From positions 1 to 51,536 of the forward strand of contig JAEWYQ010000043.1 in NCBI GenBank assembly GCA_023395555.1: 51,536 nucleotides of DNA. Reading direction: 5' to 3'. The notes under the pieces are model-generated. The model was not told the DNA's origin and did not search any database. It saw only the letters and a list, made by a program, of their open reading frames with translations. This document shows positions 25,116 through 33,991 of this stretch, in pieces (position 1 is the first letter of the stretch; each line of letters begins with the position of its first letter). Made by a program: the position numbers and the translations under genes. The DNA is from Bacillota bacterium. Lineage in GTDB: Bacteria; Bacillota; Clostridia; Lachnospirales; Lachnospiraceae.

Positions 25116-28100
25116 ATGAAATTAAGCAGAGAGTGGAGAAACCGTCTGGATATCTGGATTCGGGAGATACAAAAGGACTTTTATATTCCCATCGGCGAAG
25201 TGCAATGCAGCGGATTTACTACCATGGAAATGCTTTCTCCGGAAGAGGCATTGGCACAGGAATTCATCCCCATGCCTGCGGGAACCTCCTGGGGCAGGAA
25301 GTGGGAATACGGCTGGTTTAAAACCAGAATTGAGCTTCCGGAATTTGCCGAGGGAAAGAGAATCATATTCTCGCCGGACATGGGCGGAGAGACGCTGGTC
25401 TGGGTCAACGGCAGGCTGGCCGGATCAAAGGATCTGGAGCATAATTATGTGACCCTTACAAGATCGGCAAAGGCAAAGGAAGGCTATGATATCCTGATGG
25501 AAAGCTATGCGGGTCATGGCCCGAGACTGGAAAACGGAGGTCCCTATTTCCCCGGCAGTGTCCCGGTCCCGGAGCCGCCGGAAAAGCAGGTCAAGGTAAA
25601 TCATGCCGTGATTGCCATATGGAATGAGGAGGCATACCAGGCTGGATTAGATGCATACACCTTGAATAAGCTTCTGAACGTCCTGGATGAGAATTCATTG
25701 AGGGCCCAGAAGGTTTTTGAGGGCTTGAAACAGTTTACCTATCTGGTTGATTTTGAGCAGCCATTGGAAAAAAGGATGGAAGGCTACATAAAGGCGAAAG
25801 GGTTGCTGGCGCCCCTGCTCTTCTGTGTCAATGGTTCGACCGCACCCGAATTCACAGTTTTCGGGCAGTCCCATCTTGATCTTGCCTGGAAATGGCCCTA
25901 TGAGGAAACCAAGAGGAAGTGTGCCCGTACCATGTCGTCGCAGCTGGCTCTGATGGAGGAATATCCCGAATATAGATTCATGATCTGCCAGGTTCCCATA
26001 TTGGAGAATATCCGTGAGTACTATCCGGAGCTATATTCAAGGATAAAGGAGAAGATAAAAAACGGACAGATCATGCCCGAAGGCGGTTTTTATGTGGAGA
26101 GCGATACCAACATTCCCAGCGGGGAGAGTCTGATCCGGCAGCTTCTCCTTGGGAAGCAGTGGTATAAGGAAGAATGCGGGTATGATTCCAGAATGGCATG
26201 GCTGCCGGATACCTTTGGCTTTACCGCCGCGCTTCCGCAAATAATGAAGGGCTGCGGCATTCCGTACTTTGCGACACAGAAATTACTCCGCTGTCATCCG
26301 GAAAGAGATCCCTTCCCCTATAATATTTTCATGTGGGAGGGGATTGACGGAAGCCAGACCCTGTCCCATCTGTTCATGGAGAATAATTCTGCCATTGATC
26401 CGGAGGTTCTTGTACGGCGCTGGAATGTGGACCGGAATCAGAAGGAGGATATTGAGACCTTTCTGTTCCCCTTTGGTTACGGTGACGGAGGCGGAGGCCC
26501 GACAAGAGATATCTATGAGCTGGCGAGAAGAGTTAAGAATCTTGAGGGCGCTCCCCGGACGAAGCTGGAGAGTCCCATTGATTTCTTTGAAGCCATCGAG
26601 AAGAAGGGACTGCCGAAGAACAAATACGTAGGAGAGTTGTATCTGCAATGGCACAGGGGAACCTATACCTCCCTGGCATCCTTAAAAAAAGGATGCAGGA
26701 AATCGGAAGTTGACCTTCACGATGCCGAACTGTGGTCTGTGATCGCGGGAATAAACCGGGGAGCAGAATATCCGCAGCCGCGGCTTACAAGGCTTTGGAA
26801 GAAGCTGCTGTTTAATCAGTTCCATGACATACTTGCCGGAACCTCCATTACCCGTGTGAACGAGGAAGCGAAGAGGGATTTTGAGGAGGTATGTTCGGGA
26901 GCCCATGAGCTTATAGATCAGGCATTGGGCCGTATTCTTGAGGAAAGCCACATCACCGGAAAGGAAGGGATAAACGCACTCTCTGTCTTCAACTCACTTT
27001 CCTGGACCCGGAATGCACTGGTCAGACTGCCCTTGGGCAGCAGAGGGGCCGTTGATATAGAAGGGAACACCCTTCCGGTGCAGGTAATCGGCGAAGCGGC
27101 CTATACAAGCGTGCAGGTTCCGGCTTGTGGCTTTACCACAGTCTATGCCCGGGAAAATGAAGATACAGCCGCGTTCCCTAATATGGGCAGTTTTGCTTAT
27201 TCCGTGGGGAATTTCATATTTCTTGAGAATGGATGCCTCAGAATTAAAATCAATAAAACAGGACAGATCGAAGAGGTTACGGATAAAGAGACAAACCTGC
27301 AGCTTGCCCAGGGGCTTTGCAATAATTTCAAAATGTACAAGGATATCAATATTGAGTACGATGCCTGGGAGCTGGGCTCCATGTATGAGTCCCTGCCCGT
27401 TGACCTTGTACCGGAGGCGGAGACAGAGATTATCTTCGGCAGGCTGCCGGAAGGCGAGGCTGCGGATGCGTTCGGCGGATACCTGACCGCAGGGGTAAGA
27501 ATCAGCAGAAAGCTCAACGATTCACAGATGAGTCAGATCATAAGCCTCGGTCACGGAAGCCGCAGGATTGATTTTAAGACAGAGATTGACTGGAGGGAGC
27601 AGCACAAGCTTCTTAAGGTGGAATTCCCGGTTCATGTGCATACAGAGGAAGCGATTCATGAGATCCAGTTCGGCTATATAAAACGGCCGAATCATAAATC
27701 ACGGAAATATGATGCGGATCGTTTTGAAGTAAGCCAGCACCGTTATACTGCTTTGGCGGAAGCAAATCACGGCGTTGCCGTCCTGAATGACTGTAAATAT
27801 GGTGTGAGCGTGGATGGCGGCAGCATCAACCTGACGCTGCTTAAGGCGCCGGTGATCCCCGACATGTATGCGGATAAGGGCTTACAGGAATTCACCTACT
27901 CCCTCTATGTCTATAACGGCACCTTTGCGGACAGCGGAGTTACCCGGAGCGGCTATGAGTTGAATTACCCGGTTCTGACAAAGACAGGGGATGCCGGAAG
28001 CAGAAGCTTTTTCTCCCTGAAGGCAGTTAACAAAGGGAAAGAGAAGAAATCCTGGGGCTTTACCTGCTGTAATGTAATTCTGGAGACAGTAAAGAAGGCG

Positions 28101-28334
28101 GAGGATGGCTCGGGAGACATCATTTTGCGTTTATACGAGGCCCAGAACGCCACAACAAGCTGTGTATTAAAGACAGAGCTGGGGATTACGGATACTTATG
28201 AAACGGATATGCTGGAGAACATCCGGGAACGGCTGGAGGAATCAGAAAAAGGAATTGAGCTTCACTTCAGGCCCTTTGAAATTAAAACAATCCGCATCAA
28301 AGCGGGAGCAAAGGAGGAAAAGAGGAATGAGTGA
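25116..28334 (+). CDS. Alpha-mannosidase, glycoside hydrolase family 38
   Basis: This 1072-residue enzyme has an N-terminal beta domain (about 1-240), a GH38 catalytic domain starting with the zinc motif GQSHLDLAWKWP (His253, Asp255), the nucleophile Asp365 in MAWLPDTFGF, YLQWHRGTYTS, and LLFNQFHDILAGTSI, a conserved late catalytic motif. A C-terminal beta-sandwich region follows to about 1070. It hydrolyses alpha-mannosides, probably mannose from N-glycan or oligosaccharide fragments. No signal peptide is present, so it acts on imported sugar. It overlaps the next gene by eight bases and is co-transcribed with a GPH symporter, which fits intracellular mannoside use. The start follows GGGGGCGAAG. 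Confidence 0.93.
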   Translation: MKLSREWRNRLDIWIREIQKDFYIPIGEVQCSGFTTMEMLSPEEALAQEFIPMPAGTSWGRKWEYGWFKTRIELPEFAEGKRIIFSPDMGGETLVWVNGRLAGSKDLEHNYVTLTRSAKAKEGYDILMESYAGHGPRLENGGPYFPGSVPVPEPPEKQVKVNHAVIAIWNEEAYQAGLDAYTLNKLLNVLDENSLRAQKVFEGLKQFTYLVDFEQPLEKRMEGYIKAKGLLAPLLFCVNGSTAPEFTVFGQSHLDLAWKWPYEETKRKCARTMSSQLALMEEYPEYRFMICQVPILENIREYYPELYSRIKEKIKNGQIMPEGGFYVESDTNIPSGESLIRQLLLGKQWYKEECGYDSRMAWLPDTFGFTAALPQIMKGCGIPYFATQKLLRCHPERDPFPYNIFMWEGIDGSQTLSHLFMENNSAIDPEVLVRRWNVDRNQKEDIETFLFPFGYGDGGGGPTRDIYELARRVKNLEGAPRTKLESPIDFFEAIEKKGLPKNKYVGELYLQWHRGTYTSLASLKKGCRKSEVDLHDAELWSVIAGINRGAEYPQPRLTRLWKKLLFNQFHDILAGTSITRVNEEAKRDFEEVCSGAHELIDQALGRILEESHITGKEGINALSVFNSLSWTRNALVRLPLGSRGAVDIEGNTLPVQVIGEAAYTSVQVPACGFTTVYARENEDTAAFPNMGSFAYSVGNFIFLENGCLRIKINKTGQIEEVTDKETNLQLAQGLCNNFKMYKDINIEYDAWELGSMYESLPVDLVPEAETEIIFGRLPEGEAADAFGGYLTAGVRISRKLNDSQMSQIISLGHGSRRIDFKTEIDWREQHKLLKVEFPVHVHTEEAIHEIQFGYIKRPNHKSRKYDADRFEVSQHRYTALAEANHGVAVLNDCKYGVSVDGGSINLTLLKAPVIPDMYADKGLQEFTYSLYVYNGTFADSGVTRSGYELNYPVLTKTGDAGSRSFFSLKAVNKGKEKKSWGFTCCNVILETVKKAEDGSGDIILRLYEAQNATTSCVLKTELGITDTYETDMLENIRERLEESEKGIELHFRPFEIKTIRIKAGAKEEKRNE

Positions 28335-28983
28335 TTTAGAGCTTGCGCTGCGGTACAGCCCCTATATCATGTTTGACAAAGCGGAGCCCTTCGCGGTGAA
28401 TGGAATAGGCTACAGTGTATTTTGCCGGCCGGGGGCCAGCCGGTCCTTCCGGAGAGAACTGTATCCGGAGCCTGTCGGGGCGGCCTTTGTCATCGAATAT
28501 GCAGTTTATTTTGATTATGATATTCAGCATATGTATGACCTGGAGCACATATGGATCTACGTGGATTCCGGCGGCGGTATATGTGATGCCGAAGCAAGCT
28601 TCCACGGCTTTTATCTCAAGTCAATGTCACTGGGCAAGGAGATCGTTAAGGACAGAACGCATCTGCAGATCTATTGCCAGCCCGGCAAGCACGCTTTTAT
28701 GCCCGACGGGAATCTGTTCCGGCTATTGCCGGACTGGTATTTATGCTGCAATCTCCTGGCAGGCTCGGAAGGGCTTCTGGTCATGGATCTGTTTAAGGAG
28801 CATTATTCTACGGATCATCACCGCCAGAAGCAGGTGGAGCAGTATATAAAGAAAAAGTATGCCTTTGAGCCTACGCTGCAGTTTGAATACCGTCCGCTGG
28901 ACAACAGTCTATTCAGTACCTGGGAAGAGCTTCGCAGCCTGATTCCGGTAAGAATAAAAAAAGAGCTTTCCCGCATCGATTAA
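28327..28983 (+). CDS. Protein of unknown function in the mannoside operon
   Basis: I do not recognise this 218-residue protein with certainty. It has no signal peptide or membrane helix. It starts LRYSPYIMFDKAEPF and contains DLEHIWIYVDSGGGI, ASFHGFYLKSM and CQPGKHAFMPDG. This set of aromatic, His and Asp residues recalls the Vps62/NPP1-like beta-sandwich families, where an EHI/EHV segment and a GKHA segment line a metal site, but this is a guess. The ATG at 28327 sits behind AAAGAGGA and overlaps the mannosidase stop. Its place between the mannosidase and the sugar symporter suggests glycan binding or processing. Confidence 0.65.
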   Translation: MSDLELALRYSPYIMFDKAEPFAVNGIGYSVFCRPGASRSFRRELYPEPVGAAFVIEYAVYFDYDIQHMYDLEHIWIYVDSGGGICDAEASFHGFYLKSMSLGKEIVKDRTHLQIYCQPGKHAFMPDGNLFRLLPDWYLCCNLLAGSEGLLVMDLFKEHYSTDHHRQKQVEQYIKKKYAFEPTLQFEYRPLDNSLFSTWEELRSLIPVRIKKELSRID

Positions 28984-29010
28984 CCATCGTTTAAAAGGAG
29001 GGAATTTGAT

Positions 29011-30408
29011 TTGAAAACGGCAGAAACCAAGTATCTTAAAGCGAAGGATTATGTATCCTATTCCGTGGCAAATTTATGTCAGAGCATTATGTTTGGTTTA
29101 GTCCAGGGGTATCTGTTCATATTCTACACGACGGTGTTCAAGATTAACCCCGCGGTTGTCGGAACGGTATTCCTTATAATAAAAATATGGGATGGCGTCA
29201 ATGATCCTATTATGGGTACCATCATTGACCGGACCAGAAGTAAATGGGGGAAGATGCGCCCGTATCTGATCTTCGGCTCCATTCCCTTTTCCTTGATTAC
29301 CATAAGCCTGTTCATTCCCTGGAGTCTCAGTGAGAACCTTAAGGTTATCTATATGTTTATCACATTCTTTATATGGGAAGCCTTTTCCACCATGGTTGAC
29401 GTTCCCATGGCGGGCATCAGCGCCATCGCTTCTCCTAATCTAAACGAAAGAACAAGAATTATTTCAGTAGGCAGAGTCAGCGGGTCAATCGGCGGAGAGA
29501 TATCCACTATTCTGGTGGCGGCAGCCTTTCTCATAACCAAATCGGCAGCAGCCGTATATGCGGGGACGGCAATAGTGGCAGGCCTGATTACCCCTGTCTT
29601 TGTGATCAGCGGCGGGCTCCGGCTGAAGGAGAAGATCCCTCCGTCAATCGAAAAGCCCGGAATCCGGGATGCGTTCAAATATCTGTTTATTAATAAGCCT
29701 TTATTACTGCTGGTCGGCGGGAATTTTCTGTCCTTTTTCCGAAATATTGTATCGGCAAGTGTGGTTTACTTTGTCAGCTATGTTTATCTCCAGCCGTCCA
29801 TGCAGGTATTCTTTGCGCTTCCCGGCTCAATCTCCTCTCTGATTGGTATGATTATATCACCGGCTTTAAAGCGGAGGTTTGAAGCCAAGACCTTATTCAT
29901 CGGAGCCACCCTGTTCCATTCCGCCGGACTTGCAGTTATGTTTGCGGTGGGGCAGTTTACCATGAATGCCGCAATACTGGCCACGCTGCTCTGCATTGCC
30001 ATGATGCCTGTCGGTATTCTGAATGTAATTCCTACCCTAATGTGTGCCGATACCATTGACTATATGGAATGGAAGACAGGCCAGAGGCAGGAGGGCATTT
30101 CCTTTGCCCTTATGTCCTTAAGAAGTAAGATTGCAAGCGGTTTTAAGGATTTTACCATGTCCTTGATTCTGGTGAGCATCGGCTTTGCGGCGGCGGGAAC
30201 GGGAGCCTTGATTCCGGGAAGAACGGATATGTATATGCAGAGCGAATTTACACAGAAGGGTATCTTTATGATGATGACCATCATTCCGGCTGTAACCAAT
30301 CTGCTATCGGTGGTTCCCTTCTTTTTCTATGATTTAAGCGGGGAAAAGCTGAAGAAAATCAGAGAGGAGCTTACCCAAAGACGTGCAGTGGCCGGAGAAG
30401 AACAGTAG
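29011..30408 (+). CDS. GPH-family sugar:cation symporter (MFS superfamily)
   Basis: The 465-residue membrane protein has about 12 hydrophobic helices. It carries glycoside-pentoside-hexuronide family features: an early IKIWDGVNDPIMGTIIDRTR motif with the conserved Asp residues, WGKMRPYLIFG, and later DYMEWKTGQRQEGISFAL. These proteins import oligosaccharides with Na+ or H+. It starts at TTG behind AAAGGAGGG at 8-base spacing. With the mannosidase upstream it probably imports alpha-mannosides or N-glycan pieces. Confidence 0.92.
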   Translation: MKTAETKYLKAKDYVSYSVANLCQSIMFGLVQGYLFIFYTTVFKINPAVVGTVFLIIKIWDGVNDPIMGTIIDRTRSKWGKMRPYLIFGSIPFSLITISLFIPWSLSENLKVIYMFITFFIWEAFSTMVDVPMAGISAIASPNLNERTRIISVGRVSGSIGGEISTILVAAAFLITKSAAAVYAGTAIVAGLITPVFVISGGLRLKEKIPPSIEKPGIRDAFKYLFINKPLLLLVGGNFLSFFRNIVSASVVYFVSYVYLQPSMQVFFALPGSISSLIGMIISPALKRRFEAKTLFIGATLFHSAGLAVMFAVGQFTMNAAILATLLCIAMMPVGILNVIPTLMCADTIDYMEWKTGQRQEGISFALMSLRSKIASGFKDFTMSLILVSIGFAAAGTGALIPGRTDMYMQSEFTQKGIFMMMTIIPAVTNLLSVVPFFFYDLSGEKLKKIREELTQRRAVAGEEQ

Positions 30409-30485
30409 GCATAATTATTAAACAAAAATAAACTTTTCTGTTTTTTGGTTGCATTTTTTTGAATTTATAGTACAATTAAAACATA

Positions 30486-30545
30486 GTCCCCAGGGGCTGC
30501 GATGATGATAGACGAAGAAGCTATCATATTGAAGCCGCCGGGGAC
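30486..30545. terminator. Long hairpin between convergent operons
   Basis: GTCCCC (30486-30491) pairs with GGGGAC (30540-30545). Inner pairing continues with GGGGCTGC/GCCGCC and GATGATAG/CTATCAT. It lies between the symporter (plus) and the ArsC-like gene (minus). The minus-strand side is followed by TATGTTTTAATT, so it terminates at least that gene. Confidence 0.7.
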
Positions 30546-30553
30546 GAGTTAAG

Positions 30554-30901
30554 TTATTTCCTGGCTTCCCATTCCGGTTGCTTGAATCCAACTAAAACAA
30601 AATCATCCCCTACTAAAATCGGGCGTTTTACCAGCATTCCGTCGGTGGCAAGGAGACGAAGCTGTTCTTCTTCACTCATGGCAGCAAGCTTGCTTTTTAA
30701 TTCCAGGGATTTATATAAAAGTCCGCTGGTATTGAAAAAGCTTTTCAGTGGCAACCCGCTTTTATGGAACCAGTCTTTTAATTCCTCATAAGTGGGATGG
30801 CCGGATTTTATATCACGGACCTCATGGGAAAGCATATTGTCATTCAGCCATTTTTGTGCTTTCTGACAGGTGGTGCATTTGGGGTAACAGACGAACAGCA
30901 T
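30554..30901 (-). CDS. ArsC/Spx-family protein
   Basis: This protein of 115 residues is a thioredoxin-fold protein of the ArsC/Spx/YffB group, with the CTTC (CxxC) motif at residues 9-12 in FVCYPKCTTCQKAQKWL, the LLYKSLELK middle segment and the MLVKRPILVGDDFVLVGF end. Spx binds RNA polymerase and ArsC reduces arsenate. The sequence fits the less specific 'arsenate reductase family' branch, and no arsenic genes are near. The ATG follows AAGGAGG on the minus strand. Confidence 0.88.
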   Translation of the reverse strand: MLFVCYPKCTTCQKAQKWLNDNMLSHEVRDIKSGHPTYEELKDWFHKSGLPLKSFFNTSGLLYKSLELKSKLAAMSEEEQLRLLATDGMLVKRPILVGDDFVLVGFKQPEWEARK

Positions 30902-31042
30902 GATGAAGCCTCCTTGGTTTATTAATTGGTAGCTATCATTATATCACATTCTTTTTCTTTTTACATCATACGGATATCCTTTCATTTATCATATCATTCT
31001 TTAAGGTATCGCAAATACTATGAAAGCAGGAGGACTATGAAT

Positions 31043-31369
31043 ATGGAACACAGTAACAAATATGCCTGGACCTGGAAGGTCAAGGAGGAGTATCTGGAGG
31101 AATACGTTAAGATGCACCTTGACCCGTGGCCGGAGATCATGGAGGAGCATACGAAGGCGGGATACCGTAATTATTCCATCTTCCAGAACGGGAATCAGTT
31201 TTTCTATTGCTTTGAATGCGATGATGTAAAGGCAGCCAATGAGTATATTGCCAAAAGTGAAGCTTGTAACCGATGGAATGCGATTACCTCCAAGATGGTG
31301 GAAGGTTCCTTCGACTTTAACGAAGCAGAACCCATTCAGTATATGCAGGAAGTCTTTTATCTGAAATAA
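31043..31369 (+). CDS. L-rhamnose mutarotase family protein
   Basis: The 108-residue protein matches the RhaM/DUF718 ferredoxin-like fold: YAWTWKVKEEYLEEYVKMHL, then PWPEIMEEHTKAGYRNYSIF, and the final MQEVFYL. RhaM interconverts alpha and beta anomers of L-rhamnose. Other rhamnose genes are not near, so the substrate may be a different sugar. The second of two closely spaced ATGs was chosen because the first lies only three bases after AGGAGG. Confidence 0.85.
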   Translation: MEHSNKYAWTWKVKEEYLEEYVKMHLDPWPEIMEEHTKAGYRNYSIFQNGNQFFYCFECDDVKAANEYIAKSEACNRWNAITSKMVEGSFDFNEAEPIQYMQEVFYLK

Positions 31370-31460
31370 TCTGTTTCATCTCTGCGGATTATGAAAACAG
31401 GCTTTGAAATAAGGGGATTTTACAGAGATGCTGACGGTTTGGACCGAATAAAAAAAGGAG

Positions 31461-31489
31461 TTGAAATACTTCGGTATTTATAATATAAT
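31461..31489 (+). promoter_or_regulatory. Promoter of the DUF1538-PII operon, start coincident with ATG
   Basis: TTGAAA (31461-31466), 17-base spacer and TATAAT (31484-31489). Transcription should start near 31495-31497, and the only plausible start codon of the DUF1538 gene is at 31495, so the transcript may be leaderless. Confidence 0.6.
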
Positions 31490-31494
31490 GGCTC

Positions 31495-33132
31495 ATGAGA
31501 TTTTTAAACACATTGAAAGAAACTTTGTTTTCATCACTACCCCTTGCAGCAATTATCATAATTGTCTGCGGTTTTGTAGCGCCCATGGACAACACGGGGG
31601 ATTATGTAAAGCTGGTGGTGGGATATGCAGGCGTGGTAATTGGGCAGGCGCTGTTCCTGGAGGGGCTTAATATCAGTATTCTGCCCATTGGAAAACTGGT
31701 AGGAAGCTCGTTGATAAAGCTAAAGAAAGCCATTTTCATTATTTTCTTCGGGCTTGTCTTCGGCCTCCTGGCAACAGTCGCGGAACCGGCTCTGGCGGTA
31801 TTGGCCAGGCAGACACATATGATCATGCCGGTAGTTAATGAATTGCTTTTTATATGGATTATGGGTACGGGAATAGGCGTGCTGGTAGGGTTCGCTCTGT
31901 TTCGGATCATGAAGGATCTGAATATCAAGATTGTTTTTGCCGTACTTTATATTTTAATCTTCCTTATGATCATTTTTGTTCCGGAAGAATTTATTGCATT
32001 GGCTTTCGACGGCAGCGGAGCAACTACGGGTGATGTTTCCGTGCCTTTTATTCTGGCTCTTGGCATGGGTGTCTCAGGCACTATGTCGAAGCATAAGACC
32101 AATGATGATACCTTCGGAATTATTGGACTGGCATCCGTAGGCCCCATTTTGGCATTGTTCGTTTATGCAATTATTTTAAAGGCGGTCAACGGAGGTACAA
32201 TCCCTCCTGCCGGTGTCTATGATCCGGGAGCAGCGGAGGGTCTGGCAGCAATTGTAATAACCAATCTCGGAAGTGTTGCATTGGCGCTGATACCGGTTAT
32301 TATTGTATTCCTTCCGTTTCAGTTCTTTTTGATCAAGCTTCCCAGGAGGGAATTTATCAACATTTTACTGGGTTCCATCGGTGTTTATATCGGTTTGCTC
32401 ATCTTCCTGTCAGGAATTGACTTCGGCTTCGCCTTTGCCGGAAAATATATCGGAGAGGCCTTCCTGGATACGGCACGTCCCGGCTGGTTCAAATGGATAC
32501 TGCTTTTGGTAGGATTTATACTGGGAGCCGCCATAACCTTATCGGAACCGGCGGTAACGGTGCTGGGCGAGCAGCTGGAGGAGATAACCAACGGTCATAT
32601 TAAGAAGATGACAATCCGTCTGACCCTTGCAATCGGCATTGGTTTTGCGGCATTGATTTCCATGGTGAAGATATTAACCCAGATAAATATTCTCTGGTTC
32701 CTGGTGCCTCTTTATGCCGTTGCGTTGATTATGATGAAATTCACCTCTAAGCTTTTTGTCGGATTGGCATTTGATTCAGGAGGTGTGTCGGGCGGAGCGC
32801 TGACTTCCGCATTTTTAACGCCTCTTACCTTGGGGACGGCCCAGGCGGTAGCCGCTGCGATGGGTCGGGGACCGGGGGTGAAGGTTCAGTCAGTTTTAAC
32901 AAATGGTTTTGGAATTATAGCATTTATTTCAGTTACGCCCTTGATCGCGGTGCAGGCTTTAGGCATTATCTATGACGTACGTCTCAGAAAAGAACAGAAA
33001 CTCATGGAGGAGACGGAGTTTGCAGAATTTGAGGAGCTGGCTTTCCTTACCGCTCATGCGGAAGAGGCCGGAGAAGATGGTCAAACCGATAGCGAAACCG
33101 GTGACCAGAATGTAATCACGGAGGTTAGATGA
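31495..33132 (+). CDS. DUF1538 polytopic membrane protein
   Basis: The 545-residue protein has about 12-14 membrane helices and a soluble acidic C-terminal tail (about 500-545). The two halves repeat: EPALAVL near 97 and EPAVTVL near 351; FDGSGATTGDV near 171 and FDSGGVSGGAL near 426; FGIIGLASVGPILA near 207 and FGIIAFISVTPLIA near 472. Offsets are about 255-265 residues, so the protein arose by duplication like many transporters. The family matches DUF1538, whose substrate is unknown. Two P-II-like proteins follow directly, as GlnK follows AmtB, suggesting regulated transport. No ribosome site is visible; a stop codon at 31486 excludes an earlier start. Confidence 0.85.
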   Translation: MRFLNTLKETLFSSLPLAAIIIIVCGFVAPMDNTGDYVKLVVGYAGVVIGQALFLEGLNISILPIGKLVGSSLIKLKKAIFIIFFGLVFGLLATVAEPALAVLARQTHMIMPVVNELLFIWIMGTGIGVLVGFALFRIMKDLNIKIVFAVLYILIFLMIIFVPEEFIALAFDGSGATTGDVSVPFILALGMGVSGTMSKHKTNDDTFGIIGLASVGPILALFVYAIILKAVNGGTIPPAGVYDPGAAEGLAAIVITNLGSVALALIPVIIVFLPFQFFLIKLPRREFINILLGSIGVYIGLLIFLSGIDFGFAFAGKYIGEAFLDTARPGWFKWILLLVGFILGAAITLSEPAVTVLGEQLEEITNGHIKKMTIRLTLAIGIGFAALISMVKILTQINILWFLVPLYAVALIMMKFTSKLFVGLAFDSGGVSGGALTSAFLTPLTLGTAQAVAAAMGRGPGVKVQSVLTNGFGIIAFISVTPLIAVQALGIIYDVRLRKEQKLMEETEFAEFEELAFLTAHAEEAGEDGQTDSETGDQNVITEVR

Positions 33133-33133
33133 A

Positions 33134-33451
33134 GTGGTAAAGGATGTCCCATGTAGCATAGAATTTTTAATGTTGATAGCCGGACGGAAGCATAAGGATG
33201 CGCTTTTAAAAGAATTGTCCGTATCGGGCGGGCGATTGATTGATGTTATATATGGTAAGGGCACGGTCAGGGTAAGCTACCTGCAAGAAGTGTTTGGGCT
33301 GATTCCCGAGGAGAATAAGGTGGTGATTACCTGCCTGCTGCCAATTCAGAAAACCGATGAGGTGCTGGAGATGCTGGTTAAGAAGTTCAACTTCAGCAAG
33401 CCCAATACCGGTATTGCTTTTACCGTACCTGTGGATAAGCTATTTTATTAA
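33134..33451 (+). CDS. P-II-like regulatory protein (first copy)
   Basis: This protein of 105 residues has the GlnB/P-II-like ferredoxin fold order: beta strand IEFLMLIAG, helix KDALLKELSVSGG, a short loop in place of the T-loop (VIYGKGT), VVITCLLPIQKTDEVLEMLV and a final GIAFTVPVDKL that aligns with the P-II GKIFVLPVEE end. The T-loop uridylylation tyrosine motif is not conserved. It starts at GTG behind GGAGG, one base after the DUF1538 stop. It probably forms trimers and binds a nucleotide, regulating the membrane protein. Confidence 0.75.
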   Translation: MVKDVPCSIEFLMLIAGRKHKDALLKELSVSGGRLIDVIYGKGTVRVSYLQEVFGLIPEENKVVITCLLPIQKTDEVLEMLVKKFNFSKPNTGIAFTVPVDKLFY

Positions 33452-33468
33452 ATTTGGAGGACTTTTAA

Positions 33469-33807
33469 ATGGAAAAAGCTAATAATTTGAAAGCTCTGTA
33501 TATCATTGTAAACGCCGGCTTTGCGGAAGAGGTGGTGGAGATGGCGCGTGAAGCAGGTGCAAGAGGAGCGACGATTATCAATGCCCGCGGTACCGGGGCG
33601 ATGCATAAAGCGATTTTAGGAATTACAATCGATACAGAGAAGGAAATTATTCTGAGCGTGGTGGATGCTGATACGGCGGAACGGATTGTAGCGGCTGTAA
33701 ATACAAAATCCGGCTTTAAAACACCAGCGAATGGCATTTGCTTTACCATGCCTATTGATAAAATGGTAGGCATAAACAACCCTGAGGCAACGGATGGACG
33801 AGTGTGA
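33469..33807 (+). CDS. P-II-like regulatory protein (second copy)
   Basis: This 112-residue relative of the preceding protein has LKALYIIVNAGFAEEVVEMA, the GARGATIINARGTG segment where P-II proteins have their nucleotide-contacting loop, EIILSVVDADTAERIV and the ending GICFTMPIDKMVGI. It is divergent from the first copy, so the pair may form different trimers or bind different effectors. The start follows TTGGAGG. It ends the operon before a strong terminator. Confidence 0.8.
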   Translation: MEKANNLKALYIIVNAGFAEEVVEMAREAGARGATIINARGTGAMHKAILGITIDTEKEIILSVVDADTAERIVAAVNTKSGFKTPANGICFTMPIDKMVGINNPEATDGRV

Positions 33808-33842
33808 TCCGTTAATAAGTGAGGGCTGAAGAAAAACAAAGT

Positions 33843-33896
33843 ATACTCTGCAGACAGAGCGCCTTTGAAAAGGCGATTTATCTGCAGAGTATTTTT
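33843..33896 (+). terminator. Rho-independent terminator of DUF1538-PII operon
   Basis: ATACTCTGCAGA (33843-33854) pairs perfectly with TCTGCAGAGTAT (33881-33892), an inner CGCC-TTTGAAAA-GGCG hairpin stacks inside, and ATTTTT follows. Confidence 0.9.
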
Positions 33897-33991
33897 GTTA
33901 ACATAAGAGAAGCGGGGTCTTGATTAAATACAGCGATATGATAAACTAATAAAATATAATGTTTGATTGAGAAGGACGAGGAGAGAATAAG

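Noticed and set aside
30926..31042. Longer start for the rhamnose mutarotase gene
   Set aside because: The extension is not typical of the family, and AGGAGG lies directly before the ATG pair at 31037/31043.
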